Shown one piece after another: positions 47,911 to 57,743 of a stretch of 64,000 nucleotides of DNA; position 1 is the first letter of the stretch; every line of letters begins with the position of its first letter. Made by a program: the position numbers and the translations under genes. The stretch is from Pseudomonas fluorescens (GTDB taxonomy: Bacteria; Pseudomonadota; Gammaproteobacteria; Pseudomonadales; Pseudomonadaceae). Where the stretch lies: contig NZ_CP015225.1 in NCBI RefSeq assembly GCF_001623525.1, positions 6,026,501-6,090,500 on the forward strand, written 5' to 3'. Under the pieces are notes generated by a model. It was not told the origin of the DNA and did no database searches. It worked only from the letters and a program-made list of their open reading frames with translations.

Positions 47911-48168
47911 TCAGGGAATGTATTTCTTCACCAGCGCTGCCAGGTTGGCAGCGGTCTCGATATCCATCACGCCGTCATGTTTTGCCGGACGAAAGTGCAG
48001 CTGAAACGCGCGTACCAGCCTCTGAAAACCCGCACCTGTCGTGGCGGCCGACGTGTCATATCCATATTTCTTGAACAGCCCGAGCAGTTGCTCGCGAGTC
48101 GGCAAACCGTTGCATTGGTAAGCCTGCGAGTAGGCCTTTTGCGTGGGTTCATCAAACCACGCACCTAT
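47911..48168 (-). pseudogene. 3' remnant of an AmiD-type N-acetylmuramoyl-L-alanine amidase
   Basis: The last 85 codons (from IGAWFDEPTQKAYSQ to AALVKKYIP) match the C-terminal peptidoglycan-binding domain of AmiD/AmpD-type amidases. The catalytic amidase-2 domain that should precede it is absent: upstream of residue IGAW the frame runs into a terminator hairpin and non-coding sequence, with no usable start. The gene therefore appears truncated by deletion. A short expressed fragment cannot be fully excluded. Confidence 0.7.
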
Positions 48169-48183
48169 CGAGAAATAACCCGC

Positions 48184-48217
48184 AAATAAAAAAGGCCGCT
48201 GCAAAAAGCAGCGGCCT
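48184..48217 (-). terminator. Strong intrinsic terminator on the minus strand, upstream of the amidase remnant
   Basis: AGGCCGCTGC (48193-48202) pairs with GCAGCGGCCT (48208-48217), and read leftward it ends in TTTTTT. It should stop a leftward transcript coming from the 48.2-48.6 kb region, where no classical gene is annotated. Confidence 0.8.
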
Positions 48218-48219
48218 AA

Positions 48220-48520
48220 GCGTGACGTTGCAAAGGAGCTACAAACCAACGTCGGTAAACACGGGATGATGGACCGATACGCCAATCCATCCGAAGACGG
48301 TGTGCCAGGCATGAGGGATGCCATGAGGCTTGTGCTTGCAGGCCCGTTGCCCTGAAAGCCCGGCCAGCATAGGCATCGAGCCCCGCGGGAAACAGCCCGG
48401 ATTCAGACATGCACCGTTGCAGGGCGCGTAACAGTCGAAGGCTGGGCATGGGTATGCGCGGCGCTGATGACCCATCATCCAGTCCATCCATGCACGGCGC
48501 AAAGGCCTGCGCCGCATGGG
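48220..48520 (-). ncRNA. Possible small transcript or small ORF ending at the 48.2 kb terminator
   Basis: A leftward transcript ending at this terminator would cover this gene-free region. On the same strand an open frame (48517 to 48239, 92 codons) has AAAAAGGA about 10 bases before its ATG and ends ...HAWHTVFGWIGVSVHHPVF..., just before the hairpin. I cannot tell whether it is an sRNA with a small peptide or a decayed gene. No known sRNA is confirmed by eye. Confidence 0.3.
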
Positions 48521-48623
48521 CTGTAATCCTTTTTAGGTACAGCGCGAATACCTCCTTGGTGCGCTTATCGCCCCTGGCGTGCGGCAGTAGGGTGAAGCCT
48601 CTGTCACTCACCGGGGAAGACGC

Positions 48624-50417
48624 ATGACAACAATAACAATGCGCGCCATCTTCAAGCCGCAGGCGCTGGCCGTCGCGGTGGCCTTGGGTTGCTGTGCCCA
48701 GGCGCAGGCCGTTTCATTCAACATTGGCGAGATCGAGGGTCAGTTCGATTCGTCGTTGTCCGTGGGCGCAAGCTGGGGCATGCGCGATGCCGACAACGAC
48801 CTGGTTGGCACGGTCAACGGCGGTCGGGGCCAATCGTCCACCGGTGATGATGGGCGGCTGAATTTCAAGAAGGGCGAGACCTTTTCCAAAATCTTCAAAG
48901 GCCTGCACGACCTTGAACTCAAGTACGGCGATACCGGCGTGTTCGTGCGTGGCAAGTACTGGTATGACTTCGAACTCAAGGATGAAGGCCGCGAGTTCAA
49001 GGACATCAGCGACAGCAATCGCAAGGAAGGCGCCAAGTCCTCGGGGGCGCAGATTCTCGATGCCTTCGTCTATCACAACTATTCCATCGCCGATTTGCCG
49101 GGCACCGTGCGCGCCGGCAAGCAGGTGGTCAGCTGGGGGGAAAGTACCTTCATCGGCAACTCGATCAACAGCATCAACCCGGTGGACGTGTCCGCGTTCC
49201 GTCGTCCTGGTGCGGAGATCAAGGAAGGCCTGATCCCCGTGAACATGCTGTTCGCCTCCCAGGGCCTGACCGACAAGCTCACCATCGAAGGTTTTTATCA
49301 GTTGGAGTGGGACCAGACCGTGGTGGATAACTGCGGCACGTTCTTCGGCAACGACGTGGTGGCCGATGGTTGCACCAGTGGGTACACGGTGGGCAGCCCG
49401 GCGATTGCGCCGTTCGTGCCCTTGACCCGGGCATTCGGCCAGGAGATCCAGGTGTCCAGCGAAGGGGTGATCATTCCCCGTGGCGGCGACCGCGACGCCC
49501 GCGACTCCGGCCAGTGGGGCACGGCGTTGCGCTGGCTCGGCGATGATACCGAGTACGGCCTGTACTTCATGAATTATCACAGCCGTACGCCTACCGTCGG
49601 GACCACCACGGCGGGGCTGTCGACGCTGGCGGCGTTGCCGGGAATGGTCACGATCGCCAACGGCCTGGCCCCTGGCAGCGGTGCGGGTCTGGCGCAAAGC
49701 GTGATGCTGGGCCGTGGTGGGTACTACCTTGAATACCCGGAAGACATCCGCCTGTACGGCGCCAGTTTCTCCACGACGCTGCCCACCGGCACCGCCTGGA
49801 CCGGGGAAGTCAGCTACCGTCCCAACGCACCGGTGCAGGTCAACACCAACGACCTGACCCTGGCGCTGCTCAACCCGATTGCCGGTGGCGCGACATCGCC
49901 CATCGCGACCTCGGCCGGGGCGGATAACACCGGCTACCGGCGCAAGGAAGTGACCCAGGTCCAGAGCACCCTGACGCACTTCTTCGATCAGGTGCTGGGG
50001 GCTGATCGCCTGACGCTGGTTGGCGAAGCGGCAGTCGTGCATGTCGGTGGCCTGGAGTCCAAGGACAAGCTGCGTTATGGCCGTGACTCGGTCTATGGCC
50101 AATACGGCTTCCAGGGCGACACCGATGGTTTCGTCACCTCGACGTCATGGGGCTATCGCGCCCGGGCCATCCTCGATTACTCCAACGTGATCGGCGGGGT
50201 GAACTTCAAGCCCAACGTGTCCTGGTCCCACGACGTGGCCGGCTATGGCCCCAACGGTCTGTTCAACGAAGGCGCCAAGGCCATCAGCGTTGGTGTCGAT
50301 GCCGACTACCGCAACACCTACACCGCCAGCCTGAGCTACACCGACTTTTTTGGCGGCGATTACAACGTTCTCGAAGACCGCGACTTCCTCGCGTTGAGCT
50401 TCGGCGTGAACTTCTGA
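48624..50417 (+). CDS. DUF1302 outer-membrane-associated protein
   Basis: A 597-residue exported protein with a signal peptide (ending AQAQAVSF) and a beta-rich, barrel-like body (ends LALSFGVNF with a terminal Phe). DUF1302 proteins pair with DUF1329 proteins in operons for uptake of hydrophobic substrates such as sterols or long-chain compounds. The partner starts 22 bp downstream and a LuxR regulator follows. The substrate is unknown. Confidence 0.88.
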   Translation: MTTITMRAIFKPQALAVAVALGCCAQAQAVSFNIGEIEGQFDSSLSVGASWGMRDADNDLVGTVNGGRGQSSTGDDGRLNFKKGETFSKIFKGLHDLELKYGDTGVFVRGKYWYDFELKDEGREFKDISDSNRKEGAKSSGAQILDAFVYHNYSIADLPGTVRAGKQVVSWGESTFIGNSINSINPVDVSAFRRPGAEIKEGLIPVNMLFASQGLTDKLTIEGFYQLEWDQTVVDNCGTFFGNDVVADGCTSGYTVGSPAIAPFVPLTRAFGQEIQVSSEGVIIPRGGDRDARDSGQWGTALRWLGDDTEYGLYFMNYHSRTPTVGTTTAGLSTLAALPGMVTIANGLAPGSGAGLAQSVMLGRGGYYLEYPEDIRLYGASFSTTLPTGTAWTGEVSYRPNAPVQVNTNDLTLALLNPIAGGATSPIATSAGADNTGYRRKEVTQVQSTLTHFFDQVLGADRLTLVGEAAVVHVGGLESKDKLRYGRDSVYGQYGFQGDTDGFVTSTSWGYRARAILDYSNVIGGVNFKPNVSWSHDVAGYGPNGLFNEGAKAISVGVDADYRNTYTASLSYTDFFGGDYNVLEDRDFLALSFGVNF

Positions 50418-50439
50418 TCTGGCTGACAAGGAAAACCCA

Positions 50440-51807
50440 ATGCGCAAGATGATCCTGCAATGCGGTGCCCTGGCCCTGAGCCTGCTGGCCGCGAACGTGA
50501 TGGCGGCGGTCTCGCCGGATGAAGCGAATAAACTGGGTACCAGCCTTACGCCGTTGGGCGCGGAAAAAGCCGGCAATGCCGATGGCTCGATTCCGGCCTG
50601 GACCGGCGGCATTCCGAAAAACGCCGGTGCCGTGGACAGCAAGGGCTTTCTGGCCGACCCGTTCGCCAATGAAAAACCGCTGTTCACCATCACCGCCGCG
50701 ACCGTGGACAAGTACAAGGACAAGCTGTCCGAAGGCCAGGTCGCGATGTTCAAGCGCTACCCGGAAACCTACAAGATCCCGGTCTATCCGACCCACCGCA
50801 GCGTGGGCCTGCCGCCGGAAATCTACGAGTCGGCCAAGCGCAGCGCCCTCAACGTGAACGCCATCAACGACGGCAATGGCCTGGCCAATTTCACCGGCAA
50901 CCGCTACTACGCCTTCCCGATTCCCAAGAGCGGCGTGGAAGTGCTGTGGAACCACGTCACCCGTTATCACGGCGGCAACCTGCGCCGGGTCATCACCCAG
51001 GTGACGCCGCAGACCAATGGCAGCTTCACGCCGATCCGCTTCGAAGAAGAAATCGCCGTGCCGTTCCTGATCAAGGACGCCGATCCGGAAAAGGCCAGCA
51101 ACGTGCTGACCTATTTCAAGCAGGAGGTCACTGCCCCGGCACGTCTGGCCGGTAACGTACTGCTGGTGCATGAAACCCTCGACCAAGTGAAGGAGCCACG
51201 CCTGGCCTGGATCTACAACGCCGGCCAGCGCCGGGTGCGTCGTGCCCCGCAAGTGGCTTACGACGGCCCGGGCACCGCCGCCGACGGGTTGCGCACCTCC
51301 GACAACTTCGACCTGTTTTCCGGCGCCCCGGATCGCTACGACTGGAAGCTGGTCGGCAAAAAGGAAATGTACATCCCGTACAACAGCTACAAGCTCGATT
51401 CGCCCAGCCTCAAGTACGACGATGTGATCAAGGCCGGCCATATCAATCAGGACCTGACTCGTTATGAATTGCACCGGGTCTGGGAAGTGGTCGGCACGGT
51501 CAAGCCCAGCGAGCGGCACATCTATGCCAAGCGCCACATGTACATCGACGAAGACAGCTGGCAGGCGGCGCTGGTGGATCACTACGACGGTCGCGGCCAG
51601 TTGTGGCGGGTGGCCGAAGGTCATGCCCAGTTCTACTACGACCATCAGAACCCGGGCTACACCCTCGAGGCGCTCTACGACATCATTGCCGGCCGCTACA
51701 TCGCGCTGGGCATGAAGAACGAAGAGAAACACAGCTACGAGTATGGCTTCGAAGCCCGGGCCGCCGACTACACACCGGCAGCGCTGCGTTCGACCGGGGT
51801 TCGCTAA
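50440..51807 (+). CDS. DUF1329 periplasmic/outer-membrane lipid-handling protein
   Basis: A 455-residue exported protein with a signal peptide (residues 1-22, ending VMAAVS). The body (GTSLTPLGAEKAGNADGSIPAWTGG ... YTPAALRSTGVR) is typical of DUF1329, which has a LolA/LolB-like fold in the family. It forms an operon with the DUF1302 gene, and both probably help hydrophobic molecules cross the envelope. Confidence 0.88.
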   Translation: MRKMILQCGALALSLLAANVMAAVSPDEANKLGTSLTPLGAEKAGNADGSIPAWTGGIPKNAGAVDSKGFLADPFANEKPLFTITAATVDKYKDKLSEGQVAMFKRYPETYKIPVYPTHRSVGLPPEIYESAKRSALNVNAINDGNGLANFTGNRYYAFPIPKSGVEVLWNHVTRYHGGNLRRVITQVTPQTNGSFTPIRFEEEIAVPFLIKDADPEKASNVLTYFKQEVTAPARLAGNVLLVHETLDQVKEPRLAWIYNAGQRRVRRAPQVAYDGPGTAADGLRTSDNFDLFSGAPDRYDWKLVGKKEMYIPYNSYKLDSPSLKYDDVIKAGHINQDLTRYELHRVWEVVGTVKPSERHIYAKRHMYIDEDSWQAALVDHYDGRGQLWRVAEGHAQFYYDHQNPGYTLEALYDIIAGRYIALGMKNEEKHSYEYGFEARAADYTPAALRSTGVR

Positions 51808-51829
51808 CCCTTCGGACGGACACCGCATC

Positions 51830-51960
51830 TGTGGCGAGGGAGCTTGCTCCCGCTGGGGCGCGCAGTGGCCCTGAAACCAGACGGCTCGATGTATCAGGTG
51901 CATTGAGTGGACCGTTTTGGGGCTGCTGCGCAACCCAGCGGGAGCAAGCTCCCTCGCCAC
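51830..51960. repeat. REP pair (REPIN), long-arm family, copy 9 (long core)
   Basis: TGTGGCGAGGGAGCTTGCTC arms with a core containing CGATGTATCAGGTGCATTG. It lies between the DUF1329 gene and its terminator. Confidence 0.9.
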
Positions 51961-51990
51961 GGGACCGAGTCTGATTTGAACCCGACATGA

Positions 51991-52022
51991 CGACCGGCAG
52001 CAAACCTGCCGGTCGTTTTTTT
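51991..52022 (+). terminator. Intrinsic terminator of the DUF1302-DUF1329 operon
   Basis: GACCGGCAG pairs with CTGCCGGTC across AAAC, then a run of seven T follows. It lies beyond REP copy 9. Confidence 0.85.
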
Positions 52023-52112
52023 ATGGGCGCCAATCAGCGCGCTGAATACTTCTCCAAAGCTCGGCGACACAGGACTAGGGTGGTGAAATAACAATAAACA
52101 GGATCACCCCAC

Positions 52113-54665
52113 ATGACCGCCATGACCCCGTGTCCGGACCGTCCAGGATTGTTGCCTCGCCTGTCCTCGACGCACGTGCCGCGGCGGTCCCTGAGTGAGT
52201 CTTTGCTGACGTCCGAAGCGCGGGTAAAACTGCTTTGCGCGCCAGCGGGCAGTGGCAAGAGTGCGTTGTTCGCCGAGTGCTTCCTGCAGGCTCCCGCCGG
52301 GTGTCGGTTGCATTGGTTGCCATTGGGAGGCGCGGCGTTGAGCGCGGTGCAACTGTGCGAGCGCCTGGCCCAGGCCCTCGGGTTGCCGATGCTTGATGAA
52401 GCGGGACTGCTGGCCCACCTGGCGCGTTTGCAGACACCCACGTGGTTGTTCCTGGATGACTACTGCCGGGTGCCGAATCCCGAACTGGACCAGTTGCTCG
52501 ACCGTCTGTTGAACACCAGCAGTCCGGCGTTGCACCTGTGGCTCAATAGCCGCCGCCGTCCCCAATGCAACTGGCCGCGGCTGTTGCTCGATGACGAACT
52601 GCACGAGTTCGATGCGCAGGCGTTGTTCTTCACCCCGGACGATGTCCTGCCATTGCTGCGTCATCTGCCCGGCCCCCAGGCTGCCCGCACTGCCCGCGAG
52701 GTGATTCAACGTAGTGGCGGCTGGTGTGCCGGGGTGCGCATCACGCTGCTGGAACGTTGCGATTGGGCGCGCAAACATGCAACGCCCGGACGGCCGGGGA
52801 CCTTGGTCGACTATCTGGAGTACGAACTGTTCAGCGCGCTGACTCCAGACCTGGCGCAGGCCTGGCATGTGCTGGCGCATCTACCGCGCTTCAATGCCCG
52901 GCTATGCGAGCATCTGTTCGGCGACACCGTGGGCGTGCAATGCCTGCCCTTGTTGCTGGACCTGGGGTGTTTCATCGAACCATGGGAGCAGACGTCGGAC
53001 TGGTTGCAGATTTTTCCGGCGCTGGCCCGGCTGGTACGTGAAGAGCCCTGGCCGCAGGGGCGTTCCTGGCATCGACGGGCCTGCCAGTGGTTTGCTGCCG
53101 AGCAGGACTGGCAAATGGCGTTCGAGCAAGCCATGTTGGCCGAGGAGTTCGAGACTGCTGTGAGTTTCTTGCAGCATTTGAGCTTCGAGCACGTCTTGCA
53201 GCGTCGCAACGTGGTGCTGTTGCTGGGCCTGCACGATCAACAAGGTGAAGCGCTGACCCTCTGTACGCCGCAATCGGTGGGGTTGCTCACCGCTGCGCTG
53301 TTGTTCGCCGGACGCTTCAACCAGGCGTCGACATGCATTGAGCAGTTGGCCAGGTTCATGCCGCAGCCTTCGGCCTGCCGGCAGCGACAGCTGCTGGCCA
53401 GGTGGCAGGTCTTGCAAGGCTGGTTGCTGCACCTCTCGGGCGATGGCGAACAGGCGCGCGAGCACTTTCTCCAGGCCCAGGCCAGCCTGGACCCCGAGGC
53501 CTGGGCCCAACGGTTGCTGTGCCTGGGTGGGCTGACGCAGCAGGCGCTGCTTGAAGGCGAACTGGCTTCCGCGCATCGGATCAACCGCCAGGCGCTGTGC
53601 CTGGCGCGCGCACAGGGTTCGCTGGTGTTCGAAGGATTGCTGGAACTGGACCACGCCCAAGTCCTGGAGCAACGTGGCGCGCCTCATCGGGCCGATCATC
53701 TGCTGGCCGCTGTCCAGGCGCTGCTGGATAAACCAGGCCAGGACTTTTCCCCGTTGTTGGGGCGTATTGCCCTGCGGCGCGGGCGCCTGGCATTGCGCAT
53801 GGGGTTTGAAGAGCGCGCCGCCGAGCAGTTTCAAGCGGGTCTGGAAACGGGCCTGCACAGCCTGGACAAACAGGTGCTCTACGGATTTCTCGGCAAGGCC
53901 AGCCTGGCTGCCAACCAGGGCGATTATGGCGAGGCCTTCATGCAACTGCGCGATGCCGAGCGGATCATGCAGCAGCGGCACATCCCCGACACCGTTTACC
54001 GTGGCGTGTTATTGCAAACCAGCTGTCAGTTCTGGTTGCAACAGGGGCGGGCGGAATTGGCCCATGAAGCCTTGACCCGCGTCTTGCGCCACTTTCGTGG
54101 GCCGCAGGCCAAGCACGCGCCTCCCGCGACGCTGGAATTGATTGCGCGACTTGAATACCTGCTGGTGCTGGCCGAGGTCTACCTGCAACGGGCACAGGAG
54201 CCGCAGGCGTGCCTGCAAGCCATGATCACCCGGGCACAGCAGAGTGAAATGCACAGCCTGGAGACCGAACTGCATCTGGTGTTGACGGAGGTTGTCTGGT
54301 TGTCCGGCGATCGCTCCCAGGCCCGGACACTCCTGCAAGAAGGGCTCAAGCGAGTCACGTGCTGGCGGGCCCAGCAAGCCTTGTGCGAGCTGCGCTTGCG
54401 CCAGCCCGAGCTGGGCCACTGGACGCAATCGGCAGCGCCCATCGAACCATCAACGACTGGCGCCGAAGATACGTTACTCAGTCACCGAGAGCTTGAAGTT
54501 CTGCAATTGATTGCACAAGGTCATTCCAATCAACAAATTGCCGAGCAACTGTTCATATCGTTGCACACGGTAAAAACCCATGCGCGTCGCATACATAGCA
54601 AGTTGGGGGTGCAGCGGCGTACTCAAGCAGTTGCGAAGGCTAAAGTCATGGGGGTGATGGATTAG
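52113..54665 (+). CDS. Large ATP-binding LuxR-family (MalT-like, LAL) transcriptional regulator
   Basis: An 850-residue activator. Walker A is APAGSGKS (43-50), Walker B is TWLFLDDY (about 110-117), a long helical TPR-like region spans the middle, and the last 65 residues are a LuxR helix-turn-helix ([35 protein letters not shown]). MalT-type regulators bind an inducer in the TPR domain and ATP. It probably controls the adjacent DUF1302-DUF1329 genes. The ATG at 52113 is used; one at 52122 is possible. Confidence 0.9.
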   Translation: MTAMTPCPDRPGLLPRLSSTHVPRRSLSESLLTSEARVKLLCAPAGSGKSALFAECFLQAPAGCRLHWLPLGGAALSAVQLCERLAQALGLPMLDEAGLLAHLARLQTPTWLFLDDYCRVPNPELDQLLDRLLNTSSPALHLWLNSRRRPQCNWPRLLLDDELHEFDAQALFFTPDDVLPLLRHLPGPQAARTAREVIQRSGGWCAGVRITLLERCDWARKHATPGRPGTLVDYLEYELFSALTPDLAQAWHVLAHLPRFNARLCEHLFGDTVGVQCLPLLLDLGCFIEPWEQTSDWLQIFPALARLVREEPWPQGRSWHRRACQWFAAEQDWQMAFEQAMLAEEFETAVSFLQHLSFEHVLQRRNVVLLLGLHDQQGEALTLCTPQSVGLLTAALLFAGRFNQASTCIEQLARFMPQPSACRQRQLLARWQVLQGWLLHLSGDGEQAREHFLQAQASLDPEAWAQRLLCLGGLTQQALLEGELASAHRINRQALCLARAQGSLVFEGLLELDHAQVLEQRGAPHRADHLLAAVQALLDKPGQDFSPLLGRIALRRGRLALRMGFEERAAEQFQAGLETGLHSLDKQVLYGFLGKASLAANQGDYGEAFMQLRDAERIMQQRHIPDTVYRGVLLQTSCQFWLQQGRAELAHEALTRVLRHFRGPQAKHAPPATLELIARLEYLLVLAEVYLQRAQEPQACLQAMITRAQQSEMHSLETELHLVLTEVVWLSGDRSQARTLLQEGLKRVTCWRAQQALCELRLRQPELGHWTQSAAPIEPSTTGAEDTLLSHRELEVLQLIAQGHSNQQIAEQLFISLHTVKTHARRIHSKLGVQRRTQAVAKAKVMGVMD

Positions 54666-54796
54666 ATTGAAAACAACTCCCGAAGGTCTTTACGCACGCT
54701 TACATTTGTCTTTTTACAGTATGGGGTTTGTCTGATGTATAACTAAGCCTGCGGATCGAACAGGAAGTTCGGTCTATGACATGACAAGGATGTCTT

Positions 54797-55498
54797 ATGA
54801 ATACCAAGTTGTTTTCTTCTTACTCTGAAAAACTGCTCGCACTGAAGAATACCCGTGTGGATTTTGCCGTGCAGGTGTTGTTGGGGCGCTATTTGGAAGC
54901 GCTGGGTGTCAATCCGTTCAGCAGTTATCTGAATACATTGGCAGACTTTCCGAATCCCGAAGTTGGCTCGTCCGAAACCCTGTTCGATGAAGCATTGGCC
55001 TGGGTTGAAAAGCAGCGGGTGCCCATCTACAAACAAGGCGTCAGTAACGTGTTCAACAAGCGTTATTCTTTTGCCGTTGAAGACCGTGTCAGGACGCTGG
55101 ATTTGATCGCGTTCGAAAAAATCGTTTCGGATATCGTCACCCAACTGACTGAAAAACCTGCAATGGATTTATCCTGGCGTTCCATCAAGCCTTTGTCCGT
55201 TGAGGATGTTCATGGTGCATTGAAACTGCACTTGCCCGGAGTCGATCTGGATAAAGTCTACGTCACCGGTTTTGTAACCCATGGCGCTGGTGAGCGCGTG
55301 GTGTCTTCTTCTGAACCGCTGATCGACTATCTACTGGGGCATTTCGACAATAATGAGATTCCCTACCACTCCAAAGGCGATCACCAAGCTATTTACATGG
55401 TGCCCTTCAGTGGGGATGACCGCCATCTCCATCCGCGACTGGCCCCCGCTCACCTTAATGATCTAATGATCAAGATTGTCCCGGATTTCCTGGGCTGA
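54797..55498 (+). CDS. Unrecognised protein, AT-rich gene
   Basis: A 233-residue protein with no signal peptide or membrane segment and no domain I recognise. It has mixed alpha/beta character with charged loops (KGDHQAIYM, GDDRHLHPRL), suggesting a cytoplasmic or injected protein. AAGGA lies eight bases before the ATG. Its base composition and codon choice are clearly more AT-rich than those of neighbours, and it overlaps the 3' end of the convergent hmgR gene by 36 bp, hinting at later insertion. Confidence 0.65.
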   Translation: MNTKLFSSYSEKLLALKNTRVDFAVQVLLGRYLEALGVNPFSSYLNTLADFPNPEVGSSETLFDEALAWVEKQRVPIYKQGVSNVFNKRYSFAVEDRVRTLDLIAFEKIVSDIVTQLTEKPAMDLSWRSIKPLSVEDVHGALKLHLPGVDLDKVYVTGFVTHGAGERVVSSSEPLIDYLLGHFDNNEIPYHSKGDHQAIYMVPFSGDDRHLHPRLAPAHLNDLMIKIVPDFLG

Positions 55499-56284
55499 TT
55501 CCGAACTCGCTTCATAGCCCATTCGCCAACTCACGGCCTGGGTCGCTGCCAGCAGGCGTTGCGCCGCCGGGCCGTTCTCGTCGGCATGGAACAGCGAGGC
55601 CGGGCCAACGATGGTCATGACCGCCGTCACTTGGCCGACGGCATTGAATACCGGGGCGGACAAGGCATCCACCCCCGGCATCAGCAAGCCATGCACATGG
55701 TGCAGGCCGCGGCTGCGAATCTGCTCGCATAACACGGCATAAGCGCGGTCGTCGGCGAGGGCGTGGTGCTCGGTGCCTTGTACTTCCTGTTCGCGCAAGC
55801 CGATGGTCTCGCGCTCCGGCAGATAAGCGCTGAATACCAGCCCCGTGGACGAACTGAGCAGTGGCAATACCGAGCCCAGTTGCGTTACCACGGTCACGGC
55901 CCGCACGGCGGGTTCGATGCGCACCACGGTCGCGCCATGGTTGCCCCACACCGCCAGGAAGCAGGTTTCGTTCAAGTCGTCGCGCAATTCGGCCAGGGGC
56001 AGGGCGGCCACTTGCAGCACGTCCATGCCGTTGAGCGCTGCCAGGCCTACGCGCAAGGCCTCGCGGCCCAGGCCATAGTGGTTGGTGGCGGCGTTCTGCT
56101 CGGCAAACCCGCTGGCGATCAAGGCTTGCAGATACCGATGAACCTTGCTCGCCGGCATTTGCACGTGTTCGGCCAGCCGCGACAGCGACGTGGAGGGCGA
56201 CAGTTCGGCCAGGGCCTTGAGGATGTCGGTGCCGACTTCGGCCGAGCGGACTTTCTGTTTACCGTTGCTGAGCGGGGTTTCCAT
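55463..56284 (-). CDS. hmgR: IclR-family regulator of homogentisate genes
   Basis: A 273-residue repressor. An N-terminal winged helix (LSRLAEHVQMPASKVHRYLQALIASGFAEQ) precedes the IclR effector domain. In P. putida HmgR represses hmgABC until homogentisate binds. Here it is divergent from hmgA with a 151-bp gap containing a perfect inverted repeat at 56345-56363, which fits this role. Start at 56284. Confidence 0.9.
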   Translation of the reverse strand: METPLSNGKQKVRSAEVGTDILKALAELSPSTSLSRLAEHVQMPASKVHRYLQALIASGFAEQNAATNHYGLGREALRVGLAALNGMDVLQVAALPLAELRDDLNETCFLAVWGNHGATVVRIEPAVRAVTVVTQLGSVLPLLSSSTGLVFSAYLPERETIGLREQEVQGTEHHALADDRAYAVLCEQIRSRGLHHVHGLLMPGVDALSAPVFNAVGQVTAVMTIVGPASLFHADENGPAAQRLLAATQAVSWRMGYEASSESAQEIRDNLDH

Positions 56285-56344
56285 GGAGGCGCTGGGTCCT
56301 GAGGCGAATGGGCGTCTTTATAGCTTGACGGTCGCCGTCGAGCA

Positions 56345-56372
56345 AATTACGTTATGCGTAATTGAATTACGA
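56345..56372. promoter_or_regulatory. Probable HmgR operator
   Basis: AATTACG (56345-56351) and CGTAATT (56357-56363) form a perfect 19-bp inverted repeat, and a third copy AATTACGA follows at 56365-56372. It lies between the divergent hmgR and hmgA and matches the expected position of the HmgR-binding palindrome. Confidence 0.65.
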
Positions 56373-56435
56373 TAAAAACAACCCGGTACGCCTCAACCAC
56401 TCTGTTGAGTGACGGGCCGCATTCCTGGAGGCTCC

Positions 56436-57740
56436 ATGAACCTCGTTTCCCCCGCGTCGGACCTGGCTTACCAATCAGGCTTCGGCAATGAATTTGCCAG
56501 CGAAGCCTTGCCCGGCGCCTTGCCCGTCGGCCAGAACTCGCCGCAGAAAGTCCCATACGGTCTCTATGCCGAGTTGTTCTCCGGTACGGCGTTCACCATG
56601 GCTCGCAGCGAAGCGCGGCGTACCTGGATGTATCGCATCCGACCGTCGGCCAATCATCCGGCCTTCACCAGGCTCGAACGGCAACTGGCGGGTGGCCCAT
56701 TGGGCGAGGTCACGCCCAATCGCCTGCGTTGGAACCCGCTGGAGATCCCCGCCGAGCCCACCGATTTCATCGACGGCCTGGTGTGCATGGCGGCTAATGC
56801 CGGTGCGGACAAACCGGCCGGCATCAGCCTTTATCAGTACCAGGCCAACCGTTCCATGGAGCGGGTATTTTTCAATGCCGACGGTGAATGGTTGATCGTG
56901 CCGCAACTGGGACGGCTGCGGATCACCACCGAGTTGGGTGTGCTGGAACTGGCACCGCTGGAAATCGTCGTGCTGCCCCGGGGCCTGAAATTTCGCATTG
57001 AACTGCTCGACCCGCAGGCCCGTGGTTATCTTGCCGAAAACCATGGCGCACCGCTGCGCCTGCCGGATCTCGGGCCCATCGGCAGCAATGGCCTGGCGAA
57101 CCCACGGGACTTCCTGACACCGGTCGCCCATTACGAGAACCTCGCGCAACCCACCTCGCTGGTGCAGAAATTCCTCGGTGAGTTATGGGGTTGCGAGCTG
57201 GACCATTCGCCCCTCGACGTGGTGGCCTGGCACGGCAACAACGTGCCGTATAAATATGATCTGCGCCGCTTCAACACCATCGGCACGGTCAGCTTCGATC
57301 ATCCGGACCCATCGATTTTCACCGTGTTGACCTCGCCCACCAGCGTCCACGGCCTGGCCAACCTCGATTTCGTGATTTTCCCGCCTCGCTGGATGGTGGC
57401 AGAGAACACCTTCCGTCCACCATGGTTCCACCGCAACCTGATGAACGAATTCATGGGCCTGATCCAGGGTGCCTACGATGCCAAGGCCGAAGGTTTCCTG
57501 CCGGGTGGCGCGTCCTTGCACAGCTGCATGAGTGCCCATGGCCCGGACGGCGAGACCTGTACCAAGGCGATCAACGCTGAACTGCAGCCGGTGAAAATCG
57601 ACAACACCATGGCCTTCATGTTCGAGACCAGCCAGGTGCTGCGCCCAAGCCGTTTCGCCCTGGACTGCCCGCAATTGCAAACCGACTACGATGCATGTTG
57701 GGCCTCGCTGCCTGTCACGTTCGACCCGACCCGGAGATAA
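56436..57740 (+). CDS. hmgA: Homogentisate 1,2-dioxygenase
   Basis: A 434-residue Fe(II) ring-cleaving enzyme making maleylacetoacetate from homogentisate in tyrosine and phenylalanine breakdown. The N-terminus [19 protein letters not shown] and the iron-binding region ([28 protein letters not shown]) are characteristic. The start at 56436 has GGAGG upstream. It leads the hmgA-fahA-maiA operon. Confidence 0.95.
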   Translation: MNLVSPASDLAYQSGFGNEFASEALPGALPVGQNSPQKVPYGLYAELFSGTAFTMARSEARRTWMYRIRPSANHPAFTRLERQLAGGPLGEVTPNRLRWNPLEIPAEPTDFIDGLVCMAANAGADKPAGISLYQYQANRSMERVFFNADGEWLIVPQLGRLRITTELGVLELAPLEIVVLPRGLKFRIELLDPQARGYLAENHGAPLRLPDLGPIGSNGLANPRDFLTPVAHYENLAQPTSLVQKFLGELWGCELDHSPLDVVAWHGNNVPYKYDLRRFNTIGTVSFDHPDPSIFTVLTSPTSVHGLANLDFVIFPPRWMVAENTFRPPWFHRNLMNEFMGLIQGAYDAKAEGFLPGGASLHSCMSAHGPDGETCTKAINAELQPVKIDNTMAFMFETSQVLRPSRFALDCPQLQTDYDACWASLPVTFDPTRR

Positions 57741-57743
57741 CCC

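Noticed and set aside
48239..48517. Calling the 48.2 kb transcript PhrS
   Set aside because: The terminator and small ORF are suggestive, but I cannot match the conserved PhrS sequence or an ANR box by eye.
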